Of a DNA stretch of 64,000 nt, positions 34,782 to 43,909 are shown piece by piece. Under the pieces are notes generated by a model, which was not told where the DNA came from, did no database searches, and saw nothing but the letters and a program-made list of their open reading frames with translations. Every line of letters begins with the position of its first letter. Within the stretch, counting starts at the first letter, position 1. A program made the translations under genes and the position numbers. This DNA comes from Thermohahella caldifontis (lineage in GTDB: Bacteria; Pseudomonadota; Gammaproteobacteria; Pseudomonadales; Oleiphilaceae). The stretch is taken from NCBI RefSeq assembly GCF_041153465.1, contig NZ_CP154858.1, positions 1,302,001 to 1,366,000 on the forward strand, given 5' to 3'.

Positions 34782-36344
34782 ATGAGTTCAAAAATCGACC
34801 AGAAAGACATCAACAGCGCCGCCTGGGCGGCCTGCGACACCTTCCGGGGCGTGGTGGACCCGGCCCAGTACAAGGACTACATCCTGGTAATGCTGTTCCT
34901 CAAGTACATCTCGGACGTGTGGCGCGACCACTACGAAAAATACCGCGCGCAGTATGGCGACGACGATGTGCGCATCCGCCGCAAGCTGGACCGCGAGCGC
35001 TTCGTGCTGCCGCAGATCGAACTCAAGGACGAGGAGACCGGCAAGGTCACCGACAGCTTCGTCGCCGACTACTACAGCCTCTACGAACGCCGCAACGAAC
35101 CCAACGTCGGTGAGCTCATCAACATGGTGCTGGATGCCATCGAAGAGGCCAACAAGGTCAAGCTCGAAGGCGTGTTCCGCAACATCGACTTCAACTCCGA
35201 GGCCAACCTGGGCAAGACCAGGGACCGCAACCGCCGCCTCAAGCTGTTGCTGGAGGACTTCCACAAGCCGCAGCTCGACATGCGCCCCAGCCGCATCTCG
35301 GAAGACGTCATCGGCAACACCTACATCTACCTCATCGAGCGTTTCGCCTCCGATGCCGGCAAGAAGGCCGGCGAGTTCTACACCCCCCACGGTGTCTCGC
35401 GCCTGGTGGCCAAGCTTGCCGCCCCCAAACCGGGTGACCGCATCTGCGACCCGGCCTGCGGCTCGGGCGGCCTGCTCATCGAGGCCGCCCACGAGGTGGG
35501 CAGCCGCGACTACGCCCTGTTCGGCATGGAGGTCAACGGCAGCACCTGGGCGCTGGCGCGCATGAACATGTTCCTGCACGGCGCCGACAGCGCCCGCATC
35601 GAATGGTGCAACACCCTCACCAGCCCGGCGCTGGTGGAGAACGACCGCCTGATGAAGTTCAACGTGGTGGTGGCCAACCCGCCCTTCTCGCTGGACAAGT
35701 GGGGCGCGGACGAGGCAGAGCACGACCGTTTCAACCGCTTCTGGCGCGGCGTGCCGCCGAAGTCCAAGGGGGACTGGGCCTTTATCAGCCACATGATCGA
35801 GGCCGCGCTGGAGAAGGAAGGCCGGGTCGCCGTGGTGGTGCCCCACGGCGTGCTGTTCCGGGGCGGGGCCGAGGGCCGCATCCGCCGCAAGGTGATCGAG
35901 GAGAATCTGCTCGACGCCGTCATCGGCCTGCCCGGCAACCTCTTCCCCACCACCAGCATCCCGGTGGCCATCCTGGTCTTCGACCGCAGTCGTGAAAAGG
36001 GCGGCGCCCGAGAGGCATGCCGCGACGTGCTCTTCATCGACGCCAGCGGCAAGGAGAACTACCTGCCCGGCAAGAACCAGAACACCCTGGGCGAGGAGCA
36101 CATCCAGCGCATCGTGGATACCTACCGCGCCCGACAGGAGGTGGAGAAGTTCGCCCACCTCGCCGACCTCGACGAGATCGCAGAGAACGACTTCAATCTA
36201 AACATTCCGCGCTACGTGGACACCTTCGAGGAGGAAGAGGAGATCGACATCGATGCGGTGCAGCGGGAAATCGAGGCACTGGAGAAAGAGCTGGCGGTGG
36301 TGCGGGCGAAGATGACGGAGAAGTTGAAGGAGTTGCACCCGTGA
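34782..36344 (+). CDS. hsdM: Type I restriction-modification DNA methyltransferase HsdM
   Basis: A 520-residue N6-adenine methyltransferase subunit. An N-terminal helical HsdM_N domain (INSAAWAACDTFRGVVDPAQYKDYIL) is followed by the methylase fold: GEFYTPHGVSRLVAKL, motif I DPACGSGGLL (from Asp223), motif IV NPPF (from Asn299), and a C-terminal coiled end that packs on HsdS. ATG 34782 has GGGAG about 14 bases upstream and begins MSSKIDQKDINSA; upstream codons are in the DUF2188 gene. The stop overlaps the hsdS start (GTGA). Confidence 0.95.
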   Translation: MSSKIDQKDINSAAWAACDTFRGVVDPAQYKDYILVMLFLKYISDVWRDHYEKYRAQYGDDDVRIRRKLDRERFVLPQIELKDEETGKVTDSFVADYYSLYERRNEPNVGELINMVLDAIEEANKVKLEGVFRNIDFNSEANLGKTRDRNRRLKLLLEDFHKPQLDMRPSRISEDVIGNTYIYLIERFASDAGKKAGEFYTPHGVSRLVAKLAAPKPGDRICDPACGSGGLLIEAAHEVGSRDYALFGMEVNGSTWALARMNMFLHGADSARIEWCNTLTSPALVENDRLMKFNVVVANPPFSLDKWGADEAEHDRFNRFWRGVPPKSKGDWAFISHMIEAALEKEGRVAVVVPHGVLFRGGAEGRIRRKVIEENLLDAVIGLPGNLFPTTSIPVAILVFDRSREKGGAREACRDVLFIDASGKENYLPGKNQNTLGEEHIQRIVDTYRARQEVEKFAHLADLDEIAENDFNLNIPRYVDTFEEEEEIDIDAVQREIEALEKELAVVRAKMTEKLKELHP

Positions 36345-37522
36345 GATTACCACGCCAGAAGCTAAGAAACTTTTTGAGGGGCCCTATTAGAAATGGATAT
36401 TCCCCAGTCTGCGTTGAAGGGCCTACATCCAAGAAGATCCTTGGCTTAGGTGCTCTTACTGATAATGGGCTAGACCTCCGTCAAACAAAATGGGTTCCGG
36501 ATTCAGATGAACAATCTAATAGCTATATTCTGCAACCCGGCGATTTCCTTGTAAGCCGGTCTAACACCCTGGACAAGGTGGGTCGTGCAGCACTTTATAG
36601 AGGTGGGCTTGAGAATTGTTCATATCCGGACCTCATGATGAGATTTCGTATCGACGAATCTAAATTACTCCCAGATTACTTGGAGGCGGTGCTCCAAAGC
36701 ACTCTTGCCAGAAAACATTTTATGCGTGCTGCATGTGGAACAAGCGGCAGTATGGTGAAAATTACAAAGCAAGCTGTTGGATCGTTAGAAATACCTGTGC
36801 CAGGCATTGAAGAGCAAAAAGCCATCGCCGACCTGCTCTCCACCTGGGACGAGGCCATCGAGAAAACCGAGCAGCTGATTCAGGCGAAGGAGCGGCGGTT
36901 TCAGTACCTCGTTCGCACCCTGATTAACGATCCACACTACCCTCGTTGCCACATACGCGACTTCACTTCGGAGTGCACGATTAGAAACCGACAAGCCCAG
37001 TGCGAACGAGTACTCAGCGTTACCAACACGAATGGATTCATCCTGCCCGAGGAACAGTTCAAACGGCGTGTCGCCAGTTCTGACCTGTCCAACTACAAGC
37101 TCGTTACGCGCGGGCAATATGCCTACAACCCGTCCCGAATAAATGTCGGGTCCATTGCACGCTTGGATGAGTGGGACAAGGGGGTTTTGAGTCCGATGTA
37201 TGTCGTATTCGAGCTTGACCAGACAAAGGTCAATAGCGATTTCTTTCTGCACTGGCTTTCATCACACGAGGCCCGGCAAAGAATCCGTAACAGTGCTCAA
37301 GGCAGTGTCAGGGAGACTGTCAGCTTTACCGACCTGGGGGCCATAGTTTTTCCGTTGCCCAATTTCACAAGACAGTCACAAGTGGCCGATGTGCTCAATA
37401 ACGCACGGCGCGAAATCGACTTGCTGAAAAAGCTCGCAGATGAATACAAGACCCAGAAGCGAGGCCTGATGCAGAAGCTTCTCACTGGGCAGTGGCGGGT
37501 AACACAAGGGGAAGTCGCATGA
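36341..37522 (+). CDS. hsdS: Type I restriction-modification specificity subunit HsdS
   Basis: A 393-residue specificity subunit with two target-recognition domains. The first covers residues 1 to about 160 and ends GSLEIPVPGIEEQKAIADLLSTWDEAIEKTEQLIQAKERR. The second runs about 195-345 and ends AIVFPLPNFTRQSQVADVLNNARREIDLLKKLADEYKTQKRGLMQKLLTGQW. The repeated helices are the spacers that set the gap in the bipartite target. The GTG start overlaps the hsdM stop. Codon composition is AT-richer than hsdM and hsdR on either side, fitting the usual exchange of HsdS domains. Confidence 0.93.
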   Translation: MRLPRQKLRNFLRGPIRNGYSPVCVEGPTSKKILGLGALTDNGLDLRQTKWVPDSDEQSNSYILQPGDFLVSRSNTLDKVGRAALYRGGLENCSYPDLMMRFRIDESKLLPDYLEAVLQSTLARKHFMRAACGTSGSMVKITKQAVGSLEIPVPGIEEQKAIADLLSTWDEAIEKTEQLIQAKERRFQYLVRTLINDPHYPRCHIRDFTSECTIRNRQAQCERVLSVTNTNGFILPEEQFKRRVASSDLSNYKLVTRGQYAYNPSRINVGSIARLDEWDKGVLSPMYVVFELDQTKVNSDFFLHWLSSHEARQRIRNSAQGSVRETVSFTDLGAIVFPLPNFTRQSQVADVLNNARREIDLLKKLADEYKTQKRGLMQKLLTGQWRVTQGEVA

Positions 37523-38358
37523 AGTTCGCATATATTGACGAGTCGGGCGATCAGGACCAGGGCGATGTGTTTGTCATGGCTGGGCTTCTCATAGACGCCT
37601 ATCGGCTCCGCAAATATACCGCCCAGTTCGATACAGAACTGACCACGTTTCTAGCGAATCATCCGGCTGCACCCAAGGAACTGAAGACAAAAGCCTTCAT
37701 CAATGGCAAAGGCGGCTGGAACAAGGTGCCGCCCGATGATCGGAAGCAGTTTCTTGCCGACATGTGCGACATCGCTGTCCAATGCTCAAAGATTGTGGGC
37801 TTGGCCATATCCTTCGAGGCCTTCAAGGAGGCCACTGAAAAAGGCGGCTTCCATTTACCTTGCGCCGGCAACTACTGGGCGTTATGCGGGATGTTTGTGG
37901 CGGCCCAGATTCAGAAGAAGGTGCAAAACGAGAAAAACAACAAGGGGCTCACCGTCCTGATTTTCGACGATAACCGCGCTCACATGCCAAAGGTGTCAGA
38001 CGGCCTTTACCTAGCTGACCCATGGTTCGATGCGCTTTATCAGCAACGTGGCAAGGTTCGTGGCAAATCTCAGTGGTTGTCGGTCAAACCAAAAGAACGA
38101 TTTGACCACATCATCAATACAGCGTTCGCTATCAAGTCCGAGCACTCGTCGCTGATTCAGATCGCGGATGCCGTCAGCTATATCTATCGGCGCTGGTTGG
38201 AGTTACGCACCGAGGAGGAAGCCTACGCTGGCGAGAAAGATTATTACGACCAATTGGTAGAGAAGCTTGATGAAAACAGAATCCGACTTGGCCACACCCC
38301 AAAGGCCGAGTGCGTCGTCTTCTATCAGGCGATTAAGCACCCTCAATGGAAACTTTAA
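37519..38358 (+). CDS. DUF3800 domain protein within the hsd operon
   Basis: A 279-residue DUF3800 protein. The N-terminal FAYIDESGDQDQGDVFVMAGLLI is the family hallmark, with the acidic residues of a predicted RNase H-like fold. A second acidic cluster follows in LTVLIFDDNRAH, and a late SSLIQIADAVSYIYRRW block completes the pattern. DUF3800 genes are frequent passengers of defence loci, but no activity is firmly established to my knowledge. The ATG overlaps the hsdS stop (ATGA), and hsdR starts 9 bases downstream, so it is fully embedded in the restriction operon. Confidence 0.88.
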   Translation: MKFAYIDESGDQDQGDVFVMAGLLIDAYRLRKYTAQFDTELTTFLANHPAAPKELKTKAFINGKGGWNKVPPDDRKQFLADMCDIAVQCSKIVGLAISFEAFKEATEKGGFHLPCAGNYWALCGMFVAAQIQKKVQNEKNNKGLTVLIFDDNRAHMPKVSDGLYLADPWFDALYQQRGKVRGKSQWLSVKPKERFDHIINTAFAIKSEHSSLIQIADAVSYIYRRWLELRTEEEAYAGEKDYYDQLVEKLDENRIRLGHTPKAECVVFYQAIKHPQWKL

Positions 38359-38367
38359 GGAGGGTAT

Positions 38368-41300
38368 ATGCAAGGCTTCCGCTTCAACGAGGAATACCTC
38401 TCCCAGATCCCGGCCCTGCAGCTGCTGATCAACCTCGGCTTCGAGTACCTGCCGCCGGAGCAGGCGCTGAAGGCCCGTGGCAGGCGGCTCGGTAACCTGT
38501 TGCTGGAAGACATCCTCCGCCAGCAGCTCAAGGCCATCAACCGCATTCAGTACAAGGGCCGGGAGTACCTGTTCAGCGAGGAAAACATCCAGTCGGCCAT
38601 CCAGAAGCTGAAGAATGTCAAGTACGACGGCCTGCAAAAGACCAATGAGGCCATCTACGACCTGCTTACCCTGGGCACCGCACTGGAGCAGTCCGTGGAG
38701 GGGGATTCCCGCAGCTTCAACCTCAACTACATCGACTGGCGCAACTGGCAGAACAACCGCTTCCATGTGGCCGCAGAGTTCAGCGTCGAGCGCAGCCGCA
38801 GCACGGAGACGGTGCGGCCGGACATCGTGCTGTTCGTCAACGGCATCCCCTTCTCCGTCATCGAGTGCAAGTCGCCCAAGGTGGAGGTGGAACAGGCCAT
38901 CTCCCAGTGCCTGCGCAACCAGGGCGAGGACTATGTGCCCCGGCTGTTCACTTATGTGCAGCAGGTGCTGGCGGTGAACAAGAACGCGGCGCGCTACGCC
39001 ACGGCTGGCACCCCGGCCCGTTTCTGGGGCGTATGGCGCGAGCTGGCGGACCGGGAGGAGGCGGTGGCCGAGGCGATCAACCGGGCCCTGCCCGAGGAGG
39101 AAAAAGATAGACTGTTCTCCGGCGACTTCGCCCCGGCCCGGGCCTATTTCGACGCCCTCGAAGCCGAGGGGCCGCGCCTGGTGACCGAGCAGGACCGGAC
39201 GATCTACAGCCTGTGCCGCCCGGAACGCCTGCTGGAGCTGGCCTACAAGTTCACCCTGTTCGAGGGCGGGCTGAAGAAGATCGCCCGCTACCAGCAGTAT
39301 TTCGTCATCAAGTCCACCCTGGAGCGGGTGAAGCAGCGGGACGCCTCCGGTAAGCGGCGCGGCGGCATCATCTGGCACACCCAGGGCTCGGGCAAGTCGC
39401 TGACCATGGTGATGCTGGCCCGCAACCTGGCGCTGGACCCCGACATCCCCAACCCGCGCATCGTACTGGTCACCGACCGCGAGGACCTGGACCGGCAACT
39501 GGGCAACACCTTCGCCGCCTGCGGCCTGGACCCCAACCGCGCCGCCTCGGGGCGCCACCTGCTGGAACTGGTCAGCGAGCACAAGGCCGGCATCGTCACT
39601 ACTCTGGTGCACAAGTTCGACAAGGCGCTCAAGGCCCGCAAGTTCCGGGAGGAGTCGCCGGATATCTTCATGCTGGTGGACGAGAGCCACCGCACTCATT
39701 TCGGCACCCTGGCGGCGCGCATGCGGCAGATGTTCCCCAATGCCTGCTATCTGGGCTTTACCGGCACGCCGCTGATGAAGAAGGAGAAGAACAACTTCGC
39801 CAAGTTCGGCGGGCTCATCGAGCCCTACTACTCCATCAAACAGGCGGTGGAGGACCATGCCGTGGTGCCGCTGCTCTACGAGGGGCGGCACGTGGAGATG
39901 GAGCAGAACCGTGCGGCCATCGATCTGTGGTTCGAGCGGCACACCAAGGGGCTGTCCCGCGAACAGCAGGCAGACCTGAAGAAGAAATACGCACGCGCCG
40001 AGATGCTCAACAAGGCCGACCAGGTCATCTACATGCGTGCCTTCGACATCAGCGAGCATTACCGCGCCAACTGGCAGGGCACCGGATTCAAGGCCCAACT
40101 GGTGGCACCCAGCAAGGCCGCCGCCCTCAAGTACAAGGCCTATCTGGACGAGATCGGCGAGGTCTCCTCGGAGATCATCATCTCGCCCCCGGACAGCCGC
40201 GAGGGCTTCGAGGAGGTCGAGGGCCAGCCGGCGGACGAGGTGGTGGCCTTCTGGCAGAAGATGATGCAGCGCTACGGCTCGGAGGAGGAGTACACCAAGC
40301 AGATCATCAACCAGTTCAAATACGGCGAGGAGCCGGAGATCCTGATCGTGGTGGACAAGCTGCTGACCGGTTTCGACGCCCCCCGCAACACGGTGCTCTA
40401 TCTGTGCCGGACCCTTCGCGAGCACACCCTGCTGCAGGCCATCGCCCGGGTCAATCGGCTGTTCGAGGGCAAGGACTTCGGCTACATCGTGGACTATGCC
40501 AGTGTGCTGGGCGAGCTGGACAAGGCCCTGACCATGTACAGCGCCCTGGAGGGTTTCGATGAGCAGGACCTGGAAGGCACGCTGACCTCGATCCAGGAGG
40601 AGGTGTCAAAGCTTCCGCAGCGCTACTCCGATCTGTGGGACCTGTTCAAGGAGGTCAAGAATCGCCACGACGAGGAGGCCTACGAGACCCTGTTGGCCGA
40701 CGACGCCCTGCGCGAGGAATTCTACCAGCGGCTGGCGGACTATGCCCGCACGCTGGGCATCGCCCTGTCCTCCGAGCAGTTCATCATGACGACCCCAGAG
40801 GCGACCCAGCAGCGCTACAAGGACGACCTGAAGCGCTTCCAGAACCTGAAGGCGGCCGTGAAGCTCCGCTACGCGGAGTCCATCGACTACCGCGACTACG
40901 TGCCGAAGATCAAGAAGCTGCTGGATACCCACATCCAGGCCAACGAGGTCATCCAGCTCAACGAGCCGGTCAACATCTTCGACGAGCAGACCTTCAACGA
41001 GGTCAAGGAGGACCGGGGCGTCTACGCCGCCAAGACTACCGCCGCCAAGGCGGACGCTATCGCCCACGCGACCAAGAAGGCCATCACGGAGAAGATGGAC
41101 GAGGACCCGGCCTTCTACGAGAAGTTCTCCCAGCTCATCCAGCAGGCCATCGACGATTTCCGCGCCAGGCGGATCTCGGACCTCGAATACCTGAACAAGG
41201 TCAGCGAGATCCGCGACAAGGTGGCCAACCGGCAGCACGACGACGTGCCAGACTCCCTGGCGGGCAACGAGGATGCCATGGCCTACTACGGAATTCTGAG

Positions 41301-41568
41301 GCCCTTTTTCTCCGACGGTGCAGACGGGGGATCTGGCTCGGATGAGATCGCCGCCGAAACCGCGCTGGCGATCCAGGATATCCTGCAGCGGCACTGGAAA
41401 GTGCACTTCTGGGACGACAGCGACGCCCAGAAACGGGCCATGAACGACATCGACGATTATCTGTTCGACCACGTGAAGGGCGAGCGCCAGGTGGATCTGG
41501 ATCTCGCGCAGATGGACGAGATCATCGAGCGCACCATGCAGGTCGCCCGACACCGGATGCAGGCATGA
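38368..41568 (+). CDS. hsdR: Type I restriction endonuclease subunit HsdR
   Basis: A 1,066-residue motor and nuclease subunit. The N-terminal nuclease site shows Asp152 (RPDIVLFVNG) and Glu166-Cys-Lys168 (SVIECKSP). The superfamily 2 translocase follows, with Walker A GSGKS (340-344), motif II DESH (438-441), motif III LGFTGTPL and motif VI-like AIARVNRLFEG. The C-terminal helical domain is long. It acts only with HsdM/HsdS and cuts unmethylated foreign DNA. AGGAGG precedes the ATG by 6 bases. Confidence 0.95.
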   Translation: MQGFRFNEEYLSQIPALQLLINLGFEYLPPEQALKARGRRLGNLLLEDILRQQLKAINRIQYKGREYLFSEENIQSAIQKLKNVKYDGLQKTNEAIYDLLTLGTALEQSVEGDSRSFNLNYIDWRNWQNNRFHVAAEFSVERSRSTETVRPDIVLFVNGIPFSVIECKSPKVEVEQAISQCLRNQGEDYVPRLFTYVQQVLAVNKNAARYATAGTPARFWGVWRELADREEAVAEAINRALPEEEKDRLFSGDFAPARAYFDALEAEGPRLVTEQDRTIYSLCRPERLLELAYKFTLFEGGLKKIARYQQYFVIKSTLERVKQRDASGKRRGGIIWHTQGSGKSLTMVMLARNLALDPDIPNPRIVLVTDREDLDRQLGNTFAACGLDPNRAASGRHLLELVSEHKAGIVTTLVHKFDKALKARKFREESPDIFMLVDESHRTHFGTLAARMRQMFPNACYLGFTGTPLMKKEKNNFAKFGGLIEPYYSIKQAVEDHAVVPLLYEGRHVEMEQNRAAIDLWFERHTKGLSREQQADLKKKYARAEMLNKADQVIYMRAFDISEHYRANWQGTGFKAQLVAPSKAAALKYKAYLDEIGEVSSEIIISPPDSREGFEEVEGQPADEVVAFWQKMMQRYGSEEEYTKQIINQFKYGEEPEILIVVDKLLTGFDAPRNTVLYLCRTLREHTLLQAIARVNRLFEGKDFGYIVDYASVLGELDKALTMYSALEGFDEQDLEGTLTSIQEEVSKLPQRYSDLWDLFKEVKNRHDEEAYETLLADDALREEFYQRLADYARTLGIALSSEQFIMTTPEATQQRYKDDLKRFQNLKAAVKLRYAESIDYRDYVPKIKKLLDTHIQANEVIQLNEPVNIFDEQTFNEVKEDRGVYAAKTTAAKADAIAHATKKAITEKMDEDPAFYEKFSQLIQQAIDDFRARRISDLEYLNKVSEIRDKVANRQHDDVPDSLAGNEDAMAYYGILRPFFSDGADGGSGSDEIAAETALAIQDILQRHWKVHFWDDSDAQKRAMNDIDDYLFDHVKGERQVDLDLAQMDEIIERTMQVARHRMQA

Positions 41569-42278
41569 CCGCTTCGAGTCGCGCCTTGACCTACGGGGGG
41601 GCACGCCTGGAGTTCGATGTGCTCCGTGTCCCCAGGAAAACCATGGAGATCGCAGTTCATCCCGATGGTCGGGTGGTGGTAAAGGCGCCGTTAGATGCAC
41701 AAGACGAGGATATCGATGAGCGAGTGCTCCGACGCGCGCGCTGGATACGCAGGCAGCAGGCCTACTTCGACCAGTTCAGGCCCCGCACACCACCACGGCA
41801 ATACATCGGCGGGGAGACCCACTGCTACCTGGGGCGCCAGTACCGCCTCAAGCTGGTTCGAGGCGAGCGGTCAGCCGTGAAGCTCAGCCGGGGTTGTTTC
41901 TGGGTCACCTGCCGGGGCGACGGCCAGCCAGACGAGGTGCGACGATTGCTCTGGCAGTGGTATTCCGAGCGGGCGCATGAAAAATTCGCTGAGAGCTACG
42001 AACACTGTTGGCCCCATTTCTCCCGCCAGGGCCTGCCACGCCCCACGCTGAAGATCCGACGCATGAAAACCCGCTGGGGAAGCCTCTCGGAAAGCGGTAC
42101 GCTGACGCTGAATGTTAGCCTGATCCAGGCGCCGCGCGAGTGCATCGACTACGTCATCACCCATGAGCTGTGTCACCTCAAACACCCGGACCACAGCCCT
42201 GCCTTCTACCGGTTGCTCGAGGAGGTCATGCCGGATTGGGAAAGGCGCAAGCACAAACTTGAGCTGAGTTTAATCTAA
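41565..42278 (+). CDS. YgjP-like M48-type metalloprotease (DUF45)
   Basis: A 237-residue protein of the YgjP/WLM-like DUF45 family. The zinc-binding motif is HELCHLKHPDHSPAFYRLLEEVMPDW, giving HExxH plus a downstream histidine/glutamate. The RRMKTRWGSLSESGTLTLNVSLIQAP block before it is characteristic. The start overlaps the hsdR stop (ATGA). This family is a very frequent last gene of type I restriction operons; its substrate there is not known, though a role in controlling the restriction complex is often suspected. Confidence 0.9.
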   Translation: MTASSRALTYGGARLEFDVLRVPRKTMEIAVHPDGRVVVKAPLDAQDEDIDERVLRRARWIRRQQAYFDQFRPRTPPRQYIGGETHCYLGRQYRLKLVRGERSAVKLSRGCFWVTCRGDGQPDEVRRLLWQWYSERAHEKFAESYEHCWPHFSRQGLPRPTLKIRRMKTRWGSLSESGTLTLNVSLIQAPRECIDYVITHELCHLKHPDHSPAFYRLLEEVMPDWERRKHKLELSLI

Positions 42279-42301
42279 CCTCGTGATGAGTAACTGCTTG
42301 T

Positions 42302-42742
42302 TCAGAGTCGGTACCGCATAGACTCATGTAAGCGTCGTGTAATCAATCCCCGGAGTTTTCGACCCCCTGCCCACACCCATCGCATAAACTCCCGTGGCAC
42401 TTGCTCATGCTCCTCCCGGTTCACCTTCCGTCGCAACGTGGACCGCTGAAGCGCTCCGGTGCCGAGGTTGAAGGTAAAAGACACCAGCGCATCGAACTGG
42501 CCATCGCTCAGAGGCACGTCGATCAGCCGCAGGACGCCCTGCTCGGCCCAGCGGACATCCCGTTGCAGCAGATCCCCGGCTTCCTCCTCATTGATCCCGT
42601 CTGCAAACTGCTCTCGTTCGTCATTGCGAACGACGTGTCCGTAGCCGATGGTCGGATAACCCGCCGGACAGAGGTAGATCGTGGGGCTGAAGCCTTCAAA
42701 CCGCTTGATGAGGTCCAGCCCTTCTTGAGTGATGTGGCGCAT
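42302..42742 (-). CDS. Phage endolysin (GH24 lysozyme, E-C-T type)
   Basis: A 146-residue T4/P21-type muramidase that cuts peptidoglycan at lysis. Glu16 (IKRFEG) is the general acid. The position of the usual catalytic Asp is Cys25 (TIYLCPAGYPTIGYGH) and Thr31 completes an E-C-T triad, as known for P1 Lyz and SPN1S. There is no N-terminal anchor or signal, so export depends on the holin gene just upstream. It is the last late gene before the restriction island and is convergent with it. Confidence 0.9.
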   Translation of the reverse strand: MRHITQEGLDLIKRFEGFSPTIYLCPAGYPTIGYGHVVRNDEREQFADGINEEEAGDLLQRDVRWAEQGVLRLIDVPLSDGQFDALVSFTFNLGTGALQRSTLRRKVNREEHEQVPREFMRWVWAGGRKLRGLITRRLHESMRYRL

Positions 42743-42743
42743 T

Positions 42744-43208
42744 TCACTTGCCCCGTGCCTTGGCCAGTGCCCGCTGGCCGAACCAGAAGCTCATGACGGC
42801 GGCAAACAGGGCCTGGGTCTCCGGGTCCCAGATCCGGGGCAAGGCGATGGTGAATGTGAGGCCTTCGTCAGCCATCAGCACATACAGGGCGCAAAGCTTC
42901 ACCGCGGTGAACAGCAGGAAGAAGGCGTAGGTGATCACCGGGCGCACGGAAGCACGCAGACCGTCCACCCATTTGACGCCCGAAGGCTTGCTGTCGTGCC
43001 GGTAGAGGGCCTTGCTCTCGGCGATGTCCGCCTCTACGGCGATCTCCTCCAAGCGCTGGGCGTGGCCCAGTCGCATCTGCTCCATCTGGCGATCGAGGAT
43101 GGCCAGTTCGTGCTTACGGTCCTGGTGGTCCTGCCAGAGCCTGAGCAGGTCGGGAAAGGCGCTGGAGATGAATCCCAGCAGGCTGCCAAGTAGCGTCAGC
43201 ATGGTCAC
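42744..43208 (-). CDS. Holin, 3-TM (GTA_holin-like)
   Basis: A 154-residue protein with a short hydrophobic N-terminal helix (LLGSLLGFISSAF). A charged helical middle follows (DRKHELAILDRQMEQMRLGHAQRLEEIA), then two C-terminal hydrophobic helices (VITYAFFLLFTAVKLCALYVLM and ALFAAVMSFWFGQRAL). This matches the 3-TM holins of phages and gene transfer agents. It would form membrane lesions that release the endolysin. The start overlaps the preceding gene's stop (ATGA), with endolysin following at once. Confidence 0.75.
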   Translation of the reverse strand: MTMLTLLGSLLGFISSAFPDLLRLWQDHQDRKHELAILDRQMEQMRLGHAQRLEEIAVEADIAESKALYRHDSKPSGVKWVDGLRASVRPVITYAFFLLFTAVKLCALYVLMADEGLTFTIALPRIWDPETQALFAAVMSFWFGQRALAKARGK

Positions 43209-43492
43209 TGTCCCCCAAAGATTTTCAGTTTGATGGCGGCGCCGGCCATCAGCGCCAGGATGAGGCCGGTGGTGGTGATGCGGATCAGGGTCTGCCAGGC
43301 GGTGTGCTTGGCGGTGTTGTAGGCCTCGAGCAGACCGCGCAGCTCGCGGATGTCGCTGGCGGCGTCCTCGCCGTCGAGGCCGACGTCGGCCAGGGCCCGC
43401 CTGGCGCCTCGCTCGGCGGCCTGCTCGAGCAGCTTCTCGAACTCCTCACGCGGCATGACGACCATGCCGTCTCGCAATTTGGGTGGGGTCAT
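43205..43492 (-). CDS. Small phage membrane protein (DUF6127-like)
   Basis: A 95-residue protein with an amphipathic, charged N-terminus (REEFEKLLEQAAERGARRALADVGLDGEDAASDIRELRGLL) and one membrane helix near the C-terminus (LIRITTTGLILALMAGAAI). Its position just upstream of the holin suggests a lysis accessory or second holin. No firm family function. Confidence 0.65.
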   Translation of the reverse strand: MTPPKLRDGMVVMPREEFEKLLEQAAERGARRALADVGLDGEDAASDIRELRGLLEAYNTAKHTAWQTLIRITTTGLILALMAGAAIKLKIFGGQ

Positions 43493-43515
43493 GGGGTACG
43501 CTCCAGAAACGAAGA

Positions 43516-43534
43516 ACCCGCCACGAGGGCGGGT
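43516..43534 (-). terminator. Terminator between tail and lysis genes
   Basis: On the minus strand ACCCGCC-CTCGT-GGCGGGT forms a 7-bp GC-rich stem followed by TCTTCGTTT, a fair intrinsic terminator. It lies after the DUF2793 gene and before the lysis genes, so it may set a lower expression level for lysis. Confidence 0.6.
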
Positions 43535-43558
43535 CCGGTGATACGAATGGGAGATGGG

Positions 43559-43909
43559 TCAGATGCTGATGCCCGGGCTCCAGCCCGCGGCCTTGTAGGC
43601 CGAGAGCAGGTCTTCATCCTCGACGTAGCAGAGCCAGCCAATCCGGGAGGCATGGAATTCCCACGTCCCGCCGATCCAGACGGCGATCTCGCCGTCACGG
43701 CCCGCCCAGGCGCCGGTCGCCCCGGCCGCAACGATGTAGCGGTCGCCGTGGATCGGGGTGGCCGGCGGCGCGGTCAAGGAGCGGCTCTTAACCGACAGGC
43801 CGACCACGGTGCCGAGCCGTTTGAAGTTGGCATCCATCGCGGTGTTCCAGCCGGACTCGCCCAGCGCCCAGCCGTAGGTGAGTCCGAGATTGGGATCGGT
43901 GTTGGCCAT
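43559..43909 (-). CDS. DUF2793 phage tail-fibre-like protein
   Basis: A 116-residue protein of the DUF2793 type, found at the distal end of tails of phages and gene transfer agents. It starts NLGLTYGWALGESGWNTAMDANFKRLG and continues PPATPIHGDRYIVAAGATGAWAGRDGEIAVW, the typical pattern. It is probably part of the tail tip or a receptor-binding appendage. Its ATG overlaps the stop of the large tail protein. Confidence 0.75.
   Translation of the reverse strand: MANTDPNLGLTYGWALGESGWNTAMDANFKRLGTVVGLSVKSRSLTAPPATPIHGDRYIVAAGATGAWAGRDGEIAVWIGGTWEFHASRIGWLCYVEDEDLLSAYKAAGWSPGISI

Noticed and set aside
34788..36158. A 456-codon open frame on the minus strand
   Set aside because: Antisense to hsdM; composition is typical of a complement frame.
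38203..40425. A 740-codon open frame on the minus strand
   Set aside because: It lies antisense to hsdR, whose motifs are complete. Its Leu/Val/Gly/Arg-rich composition is that of the complement of a GC-rich gene.
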